DNA of 64,000 bases, taken from positions 19,161,851 to 19,225,850 of the forward strand of contig OZ024878.1 in NCBI GenBank assembly GCA_964017185.1, written 5' to 3'. Source of the stretch: Rugalucina vietnamica. Taxonomy: Eukaryota; Mollusca; Bivalvia; Lucinida; Lucinidae. The notes beneath the pieces are model-generated. The model had not been told where the DNA came from, ran no database searches, and saw nothing but the letters and a program-made list of their open reading frames with translations. A program made the position numbers and the translations under genes. The stretch's first letter is position 1. Each line of letters begins with the position of its first letter. Positions 1 through 11,800 of the stretch are shown here, one piece after another.

Positions 1-119
1 GTGACCATGTTCGTATGTATATAGTGTTCCGCCGTTGACTTATCGGCGCACCTCGTTCTAACCCCGAGTAAGGGTAATACCATCACCAGCCTACAATGAT
101 AGAATTACAGTAAACTACA

Positions 120-297
120 GATTTTTTTTAACTTTTTGAAGAGACAAGCTAGTTAGTACTTGCCTTGGGAATGCTGAACGCCACTGGCGAGGTAGCCACT
201 GGTACCATCATTACCATGACAGCCCGGAGTCGAACCCATGACCTCCCGTTCCCGAAGCGGACAATCTAACCATTACGCTATCGGGACCGGTGACGTC
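120..297 (-). repeat. SINE with tRNA-Pro-like head
   Basis: On the - strand the element opens with a tRNA-like segment (297 to about 214): A-box-like tagcgtaatggttaga, an anticodon-like loop ttcggga (CGG, Pro) and B-box gggttcgactcc. It ends in an A-rich tail near 123-135. The acceptor stem does not pair well, so it is a retroposon and not a working tRNA. Confidence 0.6.
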
Positions 298-782
298 AGC
301 CATCCCATCAATCACCGTAAGACGGTGTAACGTAACGTAATTTTATATTACTTCATCGTTCCAATGCGATACTTCTGTGGTGGTTCTTGTTTAATGTATT
401 GGTGTTGTATTTTTGTTGTAAGCAGTGGTAAGCACATTATGTATGTTTTCATATTTTTAGTTAAAGCGTTTGTTTCAGTTCATCTATATACCAATTAGCA
501 ATTTGCAAATCAATCATACGTCTCGTAGTATAATTGCAGTGATTTCCTTTTATTATTTCACGAGTTTAATCTTACCTTAAGAACATTACATGCTTAGGAT
601 CCAAACAGCATCATGAGCATCGCTATGGTACATGGGCGGCTCTGAAATTGGTCTCTGTTTAACTGTATTTTGTAACGACCTAAATAATATAGCTGTCTTT
701 TGTAACGGACGAACACTTAAAAACACATAGAACGTCCATCATTATAGCATCGTAAGATTTAGGAGAATCTGCACGCTATGTT

Positions 783-1113
783 TGCATCTGGGAAGTAAGA
801 ATAGAGGGGTCAGGAATCGAATCCCAGCATAAACAACAGGCTGGAAAGGAACAAATATAACGCATCACAAACCTTATTTCCCCAACAAGACACAGGTAGG
901 GCATGAGTACTAGCTCTTTCCCAACAAGTGAGCCTTTCGGCTAGTCCCAATCAAAACCAAAGACAACGAGCGCAACAGAGAGGCAGGCAGCATAAACAGA
1001 TATTGTAGCATGAAGAGCAATCACTATTGGGGCTCGAACCCACACCAGAAACAGCGGTGAGACGATCGAGAGATTAAGAAACAGCGCTCTTAACCCCTCG
1101 GCCTGCGGGCTAA
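783..1113 (-). repeat. SINE with class II tRNA-like (Ser/Leu) head
   Basis: On the - strand from about 1113: gaggggttaagagcgctg (A-box region) and ggttcgagcccc (B-box), as in the better preserved copy at 48822-49077. The downstream body differs, so it is a truncated or composite copy. Its far end is approximate. Confidence 0.5.
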
Positions 1114-1324
1114 CATATGGTTTAAAAATGATGTTAAAATTCCATCCAGGCGCACAAGGCTGGTGTCGTCATTTATAGGTTCAAACATTTTGTCATCGTC
1201 TTCGTAAAGCAGGGTTTCTGACAATTTTAGTACGACGGCGTGTCTCCCAAAAAGAACATTTCGAAATGGTTTATCCCCATGTTTTTCACATATATTAAGA
1301 TCTGCGAAATAATGGTTAAGGTAG

Positions 1325-1405
1325 GCGGCAATGATCAGAAAAAGGCACAATCAGAAAGTAATTCCCACTCTAAAACCAGAGGTGGGAAAACCTAAATTAA
1401 CGAAC
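1325..1405. repeat. Interspersed repeat J
   Basis: The block caatcagaaagtaattc, cccactctaaaaccaga, ggtggg recurs with changes at 22665-22745 and, weakly, at 62095-62165 (caatgatcaagaactggcgcaatcagaa). Function and ends unknown. Confidence 0.45.
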
Positions 1406-2070
1406 TGTTACTTATAAAAAGAAAACATATTGTACTTAGCTGAGTGAGCACGTTACCCAAACTTTACTTAAAATATGTAAACGTACAAAAGGTGCAAACA
1501 CCACAAAAATTCAACACCAACACGTAAAACAATTAGTATCGCCTTGAAACAATCAATATTGTATTATTGGCCTGCGTAAACTAGTTTTACAGGACTAAGG
1601 ACTAGGACTCAGCAGCTGCAGTGGGAAGTTCACAACATTAAGTTTATATAGGACAGAGTGCATGTTCAATAGCTTTAGTGTCCGTCACGGGTGGTTATTA
1701 TGGCGGGGAAGGGTATATGTGCAGATGCAGATCGTGTCTTCATAAGGTCACGATCTCCCCTTTGTGTCTTGCTTCGTTTCTGTTGGTGAGCAGTATTTCC
1801 AGGTTGCTGATGGTTCCCATAGCTACCTGCGGCTATAGGAGAGATGCCCATGGTTAGAAGCTACAACATAAAACAGAGTGCATGGTCAACAGTTGTTATT
1901 AAATTGCAAACTTTTCTACACATTTCAACTTCATCATAGCATAGACAGGATTTCAGAACATCGTACTGCTACATGTATGTATTGCAACGTCGGCTAACTT
2001 CACGCGCTACTTTGTTTAAACTTGTTGCCACGCGAACTACAGTGCATGACCAATAACATATTCTACTTAT

Positions 2071-3289
2071 GTTACGTCTACACCGGGCCACGTTCTCACT
2101 ACGTCCTTACTACGTCCTAAAACAATTAAGGACGTAGTGAGGACGTGGTACGGTCTTGTAGGACGTGGTAGGAACGTAGTAAGGACGTAGTGAGGTCTTG
2201 ATGGACGCGGAGGTCTTGGTCAAATTTTGAACATGCTCAAAAGAAACGTGGCGAGGACGGGGTGGAATTAGAACGCAGTAAGGACGTAGTAAGGACGTGG
2301 TAAGGACGTAGTAGGAACTTGTAGGACGTAGAAAGAACGTGGCGCAAACGTAGTGCGGTCTTCGTGGACGCGATGCAAATTTGTTGCAGACCATCAAGAC
2401 CTCGCTACGCTTCTACTACGTCCTCGCTACGTCCTCGCTACGTCCATCAAGTTCTCGACAAGACCATACCACGCTTCTTGTACGTCCTTACCGCGTCCTA
2501 GAAGACTGCACTGCGTTCTTATCACGTCCTAGCGGTTCCTAACACGTCCTTAGTAGGTTCTTATCACGTTCACACCAGGTTCGAACTACGTCCTCCACGT
2601 TTTATTAATGTTTTAATTGTCCCGTACCCTCAAGCAATTGCTTTCGCTTTTATTTAAATCATATCGAAATCGAAACATGAACAGAACAGTACTCTTGTAA
2701 CTTGCTCTCCTTCAAGGACATCATGCCTTACTTGGTGCACAGGCTGCACTTGTGCTATTTCATAGGAGGAGGAATAGAAGGGCAAGATCTTGTTGGGTGC
2801 GCCCTTGGCTATCAGCTGAAAGGAGGCTTCAGTATGGGCATTACGACCGACTACTAGCGGAGTTGTGGATAGAGGCATTCTTCAATTTCATGCGAATACC
2901 ACCGGAAATGTTGTCCGCCCGTCATTTTCAAGCTGTTTCGCAACTTATCTGACTCTTAATACACGACTGATTAATATATTTACAGTTAGAACGTACTGGA
3001 AACGTAGTTCGCGCGTGGTATGAACTGCTTGGTCTTTGTGAGGACGTAGCAAGGACGTAGTGGAAACGGGATGAACTTGGTGAGTGCGTATTGAGGACGT
3101 AGTGGAAACGTGAAGGACGTAGTAAGGACGTGGTGCGGACGTAATAAGAACGTGGCGGGGACGTAGTAAGGACGTAGTGGGAACTTAAAAATCCGAAATT
3201 GTTTCATTTTGACCCCGTCCTCGCCACGTTCTTGAATTTTTAGAACGTGGTAAGGACGTAGTGAGAACGTGGTCCAGTGTAGACGTAAC
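2071..3289. mobile_element. PIF/Harbinger-like non-autonomous element with word-array arms
   Basis: Both ends carry gttacgtctacacc / (inverted) gtgtagacgtaac, extending about 50 bp, and both are bordered by AT, a possible 2-bp target duplication. The arms (2071-2600 and 2990-3289) consist of degenerate repeats of ggacgtagt(g/a)ag in both orientations. The centre holds a transposase remnant (2752-2952). The long ORFs reading RPYYVLTTS in the arms are products of the repeat. Confidence 0.72.
2752..2952 (+). pseudogene. Harbinger-type transposase N-terminal fragment
   Basis: The frame reads RRRNRRARSCWVRPWLSAER, RLQYGHYDRLLAELW and FFNFMRIPPEM. This is the conserved N-terminal stretch (CWVRPWL..R...GHYDRLLAEL..ED...F.NFLRM.P) of PIF/Harbinger nuclease proteins. 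The ED segment is deleted, no ATG starts the frame and the catalytic DDE region is absent, so it cannot make a working transposase. Confidence 0.75.
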
Positions 3290-3542
3290 ATTACTACCGA
3301 TATACATGTACACGTGTACATTCTATTCATGGTGTGCTGCTATTTTGCATGGAATATTGCATATGCTTTCTCTTAAATCACAGATCGCAGATTAAAGATT
3401 GAAGTCCTTTGCTTGATAAACACATGAGAAATGACCAAATTTAGTGTAACCCATATATTAACTACAACAAATTTGGCGGTCTACTGTATGCCTCTCAGAT
3501 AGCAGAAATCCCCTTTAATAAAGCTCGTTTATAAAAACGGTG

Positions 3543-3868
3543 CGTAACGAAAACTTGCCCATGTAAGTTACAGATTTTTTTCAGCTGTAAAAATTGGAAA
3601 AAAATCATTGGAAAAACTTTTACGATTTTTTTTATTTCTGCTCAAAATTTACACGTTAGAACCGCCTCGTCTAGAACCCGCTCAACCGCCTCGACGGAAC
3701 CGCCGCAGCGAGGGGGTTCTATGCCGAGGCGGTTCTAACGAGTATCCACAACCTATGATTTTTGAGCAGACATAAGAAAAATAGGTATATCCCTGCATAC
3801 CCCAGTTTTGCTATATATAAAAGTGGGGTTCAAAGGGGTATACATTACACGGACATGTTTTCGTGATG
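3543..3868. repeat. MITE family A, copy 1 (enlarged centre)
   Basis: Family A is about 280 bp with ends cat(cagg/tacg)aaaac..g(t/c)cc.tgcaat, a variable AT-rich half, a half ending in ggggtatac, and a central perfect palindrome ttagaaccgcctcgg/cgaggcggttctaa. It has no coding capacity. In this copy the centre (3657-3739) is enlarged to several degenerate gaaccgcctcg units. Confidence 0.8.
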
Positions 3869-4633
3869 GTATACAAGACAGAATACTCCCGTCGGCATTC
3901 CACGATACATTTCCACGCGGTAATGGTGCGGTGTACGAAGTGCTGGTTAGCTAGCTGATCTAGTACTATACAAATCATGTTTGAAAATGGAACAACAGAG
4001 ATACGGTGGAGGCAAGTTGGTAAGATTTAGGAAAAACCCATTTTCCTGTAAGTGGTAGAGAACTGAACAGACACATCAATCGTTTTGTAATAATTAGTCA
4101 ATCACTGTAATTATACCAGAGAGCTTTATCGCCTTTATCAAACTAATTTTACATAATCTCTGAAAGATCCAAGCTAATTAACCAATTAAGACGAACAAAG
4201 TCATCTAATATTCCTTGGGGCAAAGCGGCTTTCTTGTCATCAAAATCAACATGACAAATACACAAAATCGACCATTGATGAAATAATTATAGATGCGTGT
4301 TTAACCACTAATACAATTATATATATAAAAAAAAAACGAATGAAAATACATACGAATGAAATTAAAAATTAATAAAATAAATACTCTGCACTCGTTTTTT
4401 TTTTCGCCGCAAATCACCGCGAAACACCGGTCATGAAAATTCAACTCCACTGACAGGTACACAGATTTCGCCATACAATTTAGCGAAATTTCGCGATGTT
4501 TCCGCGATGAAAATTCGCGATGAAATTTCACGTTTGTTTTGGATTTCGCGCAGTTTCCTCGCGAAAATTGAATTTAAGTCAGTCAGTTTTTTCGCGATGA
4601 AACGAGGAAAGTGGGTAATTTAATTTAAGAGCA

Positions 4634-4922
4634 CTGTATATATAAATCATGACCCTGCGATGACCTTGACCCAGTTTATGGCAAGGTCAACATGGGTTGC
4701 CAATGCATTTGAATGGGAATAACTGTTAAAATGTCATTTGAAGGAAAAAGCCAGCAGGAAATTGGCAAATGGACAAAATATTGATTATTCTGAAAAAGAA
4801 AATGGCCCAAGGGCTTCATCTGCCCCTGCACTGGGATTAAATACCATAATATTCAAATATGTTTATTGGTATATGCAGCAGATCTCAGGTGAGCGTTTAC
4901 AGGACCATTGGTCCTCTGGTTT
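4634..4922 (+). repeat. Family C (Helentron-like) 3' end, copy 1
   Basis: It matches the last third of family C: gaccttgacccagtt, ggcaaggtcaacatggg, then the end block tctcaggtgagcgtttacag, a hairpin aggaccattggtcct and CTGG-T. The 5' end is missing. Confidence 0.72.
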
Positions 4923-5002
4923 TCTTTTCCTTTTTTTAAACTTGTTTTGAACTTACATTTGACATGTAAATACTTTGGCTGAGCCACTTGTAAAGAAAAT
5001 TA

Positions 5003-5201
5003 GAGCCTTTGCATGAGAAAACCAACAATTTGGGTTTCCGACATTTCTGACACGATTCCGCCTGTACAGTCACAGAAGCAGGCTAGAAGCTTGGAATTTT
5101 GGAAGAATAGAGATTGTACTATCTTTGTAGCGAAAACAAAAGCGCTGATCAGCTGTGCAGTTACTGGGGGTTCGGGGGGTGGGCGGGGGAGGGGGGGGGG
5201 G
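5003..5201. repeat. MITE family B (partial) and G-rich run
   Basis: Family B is about 235 bp with ends gagccgcctcatg(a/g)gaaaacc and a central hairpin g.cgcagatcagcttcgcag/ctgcgaagctgatcagcgcc. This copy is cut in the centre at 5168 and runs into a G-rich tract (5166-5201) and then relic 1 of the EGF1 exon. Confidence 0.75.
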
Positions 5202-5245
5202 GTGTACAAGTGTGTTGTCCCACAGGAGTATAGCTCATGAGCTGT
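5202..5245 (+). pseudogene. Decayed partial copy of LRP5/6 EGF1 exon (relic 1)
   Basis: Right after a G-rich run, gtgtacaagtgtg and gtcccacaggagta match the middle of the EGF1 exon (tacaagtgtg..gtgtcccacaggggt). It is followed by gctcatgagc, which would code the RLMS form of the module. It is short, has no usable splice sites and lies about 500 bp before the real exon. Confidence 0.6.
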
Positions 5246-5741
5246 TCGGATGTAGTGCAACAAATCAAATAAACAGAACTTCCCTCTTATGGAATCGCAG
5301 TGCAGTTCCAGCATGAATCCAGTATAAACACTGGGTGCTTCCTTCGTCCCAATATAAAAAGGTTTTGTTTGACTTTTACAATAGGTCCCGATAGGATTTG
5401 GTTTTGTTTGATTCAGGTACCAGATTTTTTTCTACAATAATTCCTAGAATTTGGTCAAAGATTTGATTTGATTCTAATTTATGACGTCACTGAAAGAATT
5501 TCAAGTCATAATATCGTGCTTTGAATGCAATTTTAAAGAAAAATTTGATTTGATTCGTTAAAAGGTGATATAAATTAAGCAATTTATATTATTGTCGACT
5601 CTGTTTTATGGAGATTTCCTGTGTTAAAGAAGTAGAACAAAATCCGTTACCAAAAAGTCAAACAGAACCTTTTTATATCGGGACCAAGGAAGCGCCCAGT
5701 GATAAATATATATAATTATTTGTTTCTTTAAATCTTTCCAG

Positions 5742-5873
5742 ACCCCAATCCGTGTGGTAGAAACAATGGCGGTTGTAGTCACCTGTGTCTGATGTCACCA
5801 GCCAGAGAGGGGTACAAGTGTGCGTGTCCCACAGGGGTGAGGCTAAGGAGCAATGGGAAAACATGCGCTGATG
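5742..5873 (+). CDS. LRP6: LRP5/6 exon: EGF-like module 1
   Basis: First recognisable LRP5/6 exon in the window, 132 bp, entered with two nucleotides of a split codon and left with one. It encodes [18 protein letters not shown]...CACPTGVRL...NGKTCADG, with the six cysteines of the EGF module that follows propeller 1. The acceptor follows a T-rich tract (tttaaatctttccag) and the donor is gtaagt. An internal exon before it must carry the end of propeller 1; none was recognised in 1-5741. Decayed partial copies of this exon flank it (see pseudogene entries). Confidence 0.93.
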
Positions 5874-8800
5874 GTAAGTTGACGTGCTGGTCAAGTTATA
5901 AAAGTCAGTATATACATCAGGAAAACATGTCCGTGTAATGTATACCTCCTTGAACCCCACTTTTATATAGCAAAACTGGGGTATGCAGGGGTATACCTAT
6001 TTTTCTTATTTTTGCTCCAAAACATACATTGTGGGTACTCGTTAGAACGGCCTTGTCAAAGTGGTTCTAATGTGTACCCACAATCTATGTTTTGAGCAAA
6101 AATAAGAAAAATATCAAAACTTTTCAGCTGAAAATTTTCAATTTTTAAAGCTCAAAAAATCTCTGTTTATTGCATGGACAAGTTTTCGTAATGGCTGGGC
6201 AGGAGTACAAGGGTGCATAACCCACATGAGTACGGGTCATGAGCAACAGAAAAAAAACACCAAAACATGCACAAATGGTAACTTAACATGTTGACTTGTC
6301 AAGTTATAGAAGTCACGGTTTCAGTTTGTCCAACAGGAGTACCGATCACGAGTAGGAAAACTTGTGCTGATTGTTTAAGAATTTTGTTATACCCCCCGCA
6401 AAACGAAGTTTTAGGGGGGTATACTGTTTTCAGCCTGTCCGTGAGTCCGTGATTCCATGATTCCGTCATTCCGTCAACATTTTGACATCTTTGCTGAATA
6501 ACTTAAGTAGTTTTTGCCCAATGTCCTTCAAATTTTCAACACACCTGCACCATTAGACAACACATGTGTGATATGAATTTAGGGGCCAAAGGGTCAGTTT
6601 TGCAAGAGTTATGGGACTTTTTAAACCTATACATAGAATGTTTGCCATAGTGCTAATAGTGCATTCTTTGTGAAATCAACTCCTCCTACAGCTTTAAATA
6701 TTCTCTTTTGATACTTTGCAGACATGTTCCACACATATTGAAGATGTGCATGAAGAAGTGTTATGCTGAAAAAATGAATTTTGACAAATTTACAGCATTT
6801 TGAACTTAGCCAATTTTCGATAATTGCCATATTCAATAATGGTTGGTAGTGCATAGTTTGTGAAATCAACTCCTCCTAGGGCTTTCCGTATTTCTTTTCA
6901 ATACTTTGCAGACATGTTCCACACATATTGAAGATGTGCATGAAGAATTATAATGCTGAAAAAATAATTTTGACAAATTTACAGCAATTTTTAACATAGC
7001 CATTTTTTTACCATTTCTTATACAATAATGGTTGGTAGTACATATTTTGTGAAATCAACTCCTCCTAGGGCTTTCAGTATTTCTTTTCAGTACTTTGTAC
7101 ACATGTTCCACACATATTGAAGATGTGCATGAAGAATTATAATGATGAAAAAATAATTTCTGACAAATTTACAGAATTTTTCAACATAGTCATTTTTGAC
7201 AATTGCTTATATACAATAATGGTTGGTAGTGCATACTTTGTGAAATCAACTCCTCCAAGGGCTTTCGGTATTTCTTTTCAATACTTTGCAGACTTGTTCC
7301 ACACATATTGAAGATGTGCATGAAGAATTATAATACTGAAAAATTAATTTCTGATAAATTTACAGCATTTTTTAACATAGCCATTTTTTGACCATTGCTT
7401 ATATACAATAATGGTTGGTAGTGCATAGTTTGTGAAATCAACTCCTCCAAGGGCTTTCTGTATTTCTTTTCAATACTTTACAGACATGTTCCACACATAT
7501 TGAAGATGTGCATGAATAATTATAATACTGAAAAAATGATTTTTGACAAATTTACATCATTTTTCAACATAGCCATTTCTTGACCATTGCTTACATGTAT
7601 ACAATAATGGTTGGTAGTGCATACATTGTGAAATCAACTCCTCCTTGGGCTTTCAGTGTTTCTTTTAAATTCTTTGTAGATTTGTTCCAGATATATTTTA
7701 GATGTGCATGAATATTTTTCATGCTGAAAAGTTAATTTTGACAAATTTACAGCTTTTATTTAACTTAGCCAATTTTTTTACCATTTCTCATGAACAATAA
7801 TCATAGTGCATACAGTGACATCAACCTCAAGCTTTCAATATATTGTTTTAATATCTTATAGATGTGACTGGCATACTGAGGATGTACATGAAGGATTATA
7901 ATGCTGAAAAGATATCTTTGACAAATTTTCTGCATGTTTGACTTAGGAAGTTATTGGCCGGCTTCAGATAATTTTGCGGGGGGTATACTGAAAGCCTTGC
8001 TTGCAGCCAATTTCTAGTTTTAATTAAAATCAGTATCCATATAAAGTCTTTTCAAGGTAGGATCTCCTCACGAATCTATGACAACTCACCAACAGACAAG
8101 TGGCCGACACGACAACTCACCGACAGCAAATATTCACCGACAACCAGCTCACCAACAAGACTTCTGACAGACAGGACAAGTCACTGACAAAGAATGAGAA
8201 AATTCGCCGACAGTCGCCGACAGTCGCCAACAGTCACCGACACTGATGGACAGAGAATGCCATTAAAAGCAATACGAAACAGAACATTTAATGCTTTTAA
8301 GATTTTATTAGTTCACATTTAGGTTATATGGATACAAAATTATGTTTATCACTAACTCATTTACGGTAGCATGAGTGTTAAATGTCACATAAGCGTGCGG
8401 CAAAAGTACACATTTGCGTTGTGACCAGTACATTTAAGCAATTTACAATGGCTGCAGAATCAAATTCTAATATGAAATAAATATATGGACTCAAACACAC
8501 GAGATAACATAATTTTCAAACCGTAATTGCATAGGAATATGATAGGTGTTTGTCGTTGAGTTGACGTGTCGGTGACTTGTCATTGTCGGTGAGTTGGTTT
8601 GTCTGTGAGTTTTTGTCTGTTGATGAGTTTTTGTCAGCGAGTTGTTATTCGGTCAGTTGTCTGTCGGTGAGTTGTCGAGTTACCCTCCTCACTGCCTTAA
8701 GGTAAACATGATGGTCACAAAGAGAAAGACAAATGAAGTAAAAATCTCTCCTAGAGTTGTTGGCCCTACTAATATCATTAGTAATATATGTATTTTCTAG

Positions 8801-11800
8801 GGGCAGAAGAAATGTTACTCTTGGCACGGCGTACCGACCTCCGGCGAATCTCTCTGGATACCCCAGACTTCACAGATGTAGTGCTACAACTGACCAACAT
8901 TAAGCACACAATAGCTCTTGACTATGACCCCGTGGATGGTTATGTTTACTGGACGGATGATGAAGTTAGGACGATCAGGAGGGCCAAGTTGGATGGAAAA
9001 GGTATGTGGTTATTTGAGCTGCGTATTAGCAAGAACTTTATTTTAGTGAGGCAATGGATTCGCGAATATTAAAGAAAATTTATTTCTCGCAAACATAAGA
9101 GCATTCAAAGATCATGGGGATATTGTTCTGAAGATACTGTAAATTCAGAAACGTTCTGAATGCTCTTATGTTTGCGAGAAATAAATTTTCTGTAATATTC
9201 GCAAATCCATTGCCTCACTAAAATAAAGTTCTTGCTAATAAAGAATCACTATAAGTTTTATAGACTGCAGGAGTACTTGCTTGCGAATTCAAGATTTTGC
9301 TAATAATTTGAATATCTTAAATTGGCGTAATAAATGAGCCGCCTCATGGGAATACCAACAATCTGCATTTGCGAAAACAAAGACGCAGATCAGCTTCGCG
9401 GTAACCGCGAAGCTGATCAGCGTCTTTGTTTTCGCTACTCGGATAGTACAATTCCTCTTCTACTTAAATCCGAAATTTCAAGCTTCTATCTGTTGTCTGT
9501 TACTGTGCAGTCCGGTTTGTGTCGGACCAGTGTTCGGAAACCACATAGTTGGTTTTCCCAAGAGGCGGCTCAAATGTCACGTGAAAATTTCCAAACTTAC
9601 AGTAGTGTCCTTTGTTTCAGGTGTGGAAGTGTTAGTAAGTACCGAGGTGAACCACCCTGACGGTATAGCGGTGGACTGGATAGGGCGTAACCTATACTGG
9701 ACCGACACAGGCACAGACAGGATAGAGGTCGCCAGGCTCAACGGAACGTCTAGGAAGGTCTTGATCTCTGAGGGGCTTGATGAACCGAGGGCGATAACAT
9801 TGGATCCTGAGAGAGGGTGAGTTTTATACTTTACTCAATGTGTCTTGAAGGTGGTGTTTGTGTTTTGTCCCGCTAAACAGGTATGGTTATACCGAGACAG
9901 GAACTCTTTGTAAATTCATAAAGACTCCAGAAGCCCTGGCCCCAAGGTTATAAAACTTTTTAGCTCACCTGAGCCGTTAGGCTCACAAGGTGAGCTTATA
10001 GGATGGCCATGATCCGTCGTCCGTCGTCGTCTACCATTTTCAAAGATCTTCTTCTCTGAAACCACTTGGCCAATTAAAGCCAAATTTTATATGAAGCATC
10101 TATGGGAAAGGGGAACCAGTGTGTTTATAAATAATCCAGGTCACATGACCAAGATGGCTGCCATGCCCATATATGGTAAAACCCTTCAAAATTCTTCTTC
10201 TCCGGAACCACTGGACCGATTTCAACGAAACTTGGCATGAAGCATCAAGAACTAGAGTACTACAATGTGGTAATAAATTATGACCTCTGGATGACCTTGA
10301 CCTATTTTACGGCAAGGTCAACATAGGTGGCCCATGCATTTGAATGGGGAAAATTGTTAAAATGTCATTTGAAAGGTAAAACTTGCAGGAAATGGGCCAA
10401 TGGACTGAAGGTAGGTAATTCTGAAAAAAAATTGGACCCCAGGGGTTGGTCTGCCCCCACCCCAGGGCAATATACTTACTTGTATATTACAATAATTTTC
10501 AAAGATCTTCTTCTCTGAAACTTGGCCAATCAAAGCCAAATTTTATAGCAAGCATCTATGGGAAGGGGGAATGAATGTGTTTATAAATAATCCAGGTCAC
10601 ATGATCAAGATGGCTGCCATGCCCATATATGGTAAAAACCCTTCAAAAATCTTCTTCTCCTTAACCAATGGACCGATTTCAATGAAACGTGGCATGAAGC
10701 ATCAGGGACTGAAGTACTACAATGTGTTTATAAATTATGACCTTTGGATGACCTTGACCTATATTACGGCGAGGTCAACATAGGTCGCCAATGCATTTGA
10801 ATGGGGAAAACCTTTAAAATGTCTTTTAAAATGAAAGTCTTGCAGGAAATGGGCAGTAGGGCTGAATATTAATGATTCTGAAAAAAATTGGACCCCAGGG
10901 GCATATTTGCCCCTACTGCAGGGCATTATACATGTATACTGAGCCAAACTTATAACGCAACACGCTTATCACATTTTTTTTCGCATTTTAATGTAATACA
11001 AGACGGTCTACCGGACATATGCTGGTCAGCAATCGCCAGTGAAAAGATTGGGTACAAAAGTTTTGGTTTTCAGAGCATGTTTCACTGAGCTTGAATCCGA
11101 TTGGTCAAAACGGTTATTTGGGTGGCATGCGCCTCCTGAGAGATTCTGGAAGTCAGTTTTAACACAAATTGCTTCTTTATGGATCGTCCAGCGAGGCTCG
11201 ATGAGGAAACTGCAAAATGCCTTCCATTTGTACCCAAAATTTTAAATCAAAGTTCGCATCATTGAAAATTTTATATGAAGCATTTATATAATGGGGGAAT
11301 CAATGTGTATATAAATAATGAAGGTCACATGACCAAGATGGCCACCATGCCCATATATCATGGTAAAAACCCTTCAAAATCTTCTTCTCTGGAACCGGTG
11401 GACGGATTTCGAAGAAACTTGATGTGAAGCATCTATGGCTTAAGTACTACAATGTATATATAAATCATGACCCTGTGATGACCTTGACCCAGTTTTTGGC
11501 AAGGTCAACATGGGTTGACCATGTATTTAAATGGGGAAAACTGTTAAAATGTCATTTGAAGGGAAAAGCCAGCAGGAAATTGGCAAATGGACAGAATATT
11601 GATTATTCTGAAAATAAAGAAGAAAATGGCCCAAGGGCTTCATCTGCCCCTACACTGGGGTTAAATACCATAATATTCAAACATATTTATTGGTATATGC
11701 AGCAGATCTCAGGTGAGCGTTTACAGGACCATTGGTCCTCCTGTTACAAGCTCAGCTCAGCTAAGCATGAAATTTCAATTGCTCAAAGCTCACAAAATTA

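Larger units (their letters stand above)
1..5741 (+). other. Intron upstream of LRP5/6 EGF1 exon; no exon recognised
   Basis: Because the EGF1 exon needs an upstream exon, this stretch should be intron. I found no YWTD blade or signal peptide on the + strand. It holds the SINEs, Harbinger-like element and MITEs listed separately. 298-780, 1410-2068 and 3870-4380 show nothing I recognise; 4390-4620 is rich in short gcgaaatttcgcgatg-like words. Confidence 0.6.

Noticed and set aside
214..290. Possible functional tRNA-Pro gene (- strand)
   Set aside because: A and B boxes are present but acceptor and T stems do not pair, and an A-rich tail follows at SINE distance.
2110..3330. Frames with repeated RPYYVLTTS-like text on the - strand
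   Set aside because: They follow the ggacgtagt word array of a transposon and show no codon-level constraint.
1..5741. LRP5/6 propeller 1 or signal-peptide exon
   Set aside because: No YWTD-type frame or hydrophobic leader with splice sites found; these exons probably lie before the window.
9334..9660. 108-codon frame with [18 protein letters not shown]
   Set aside because: It is the translation of MITE family B; the same text appears from many copies in the window. The real exon here is in another frame (9621-9816).
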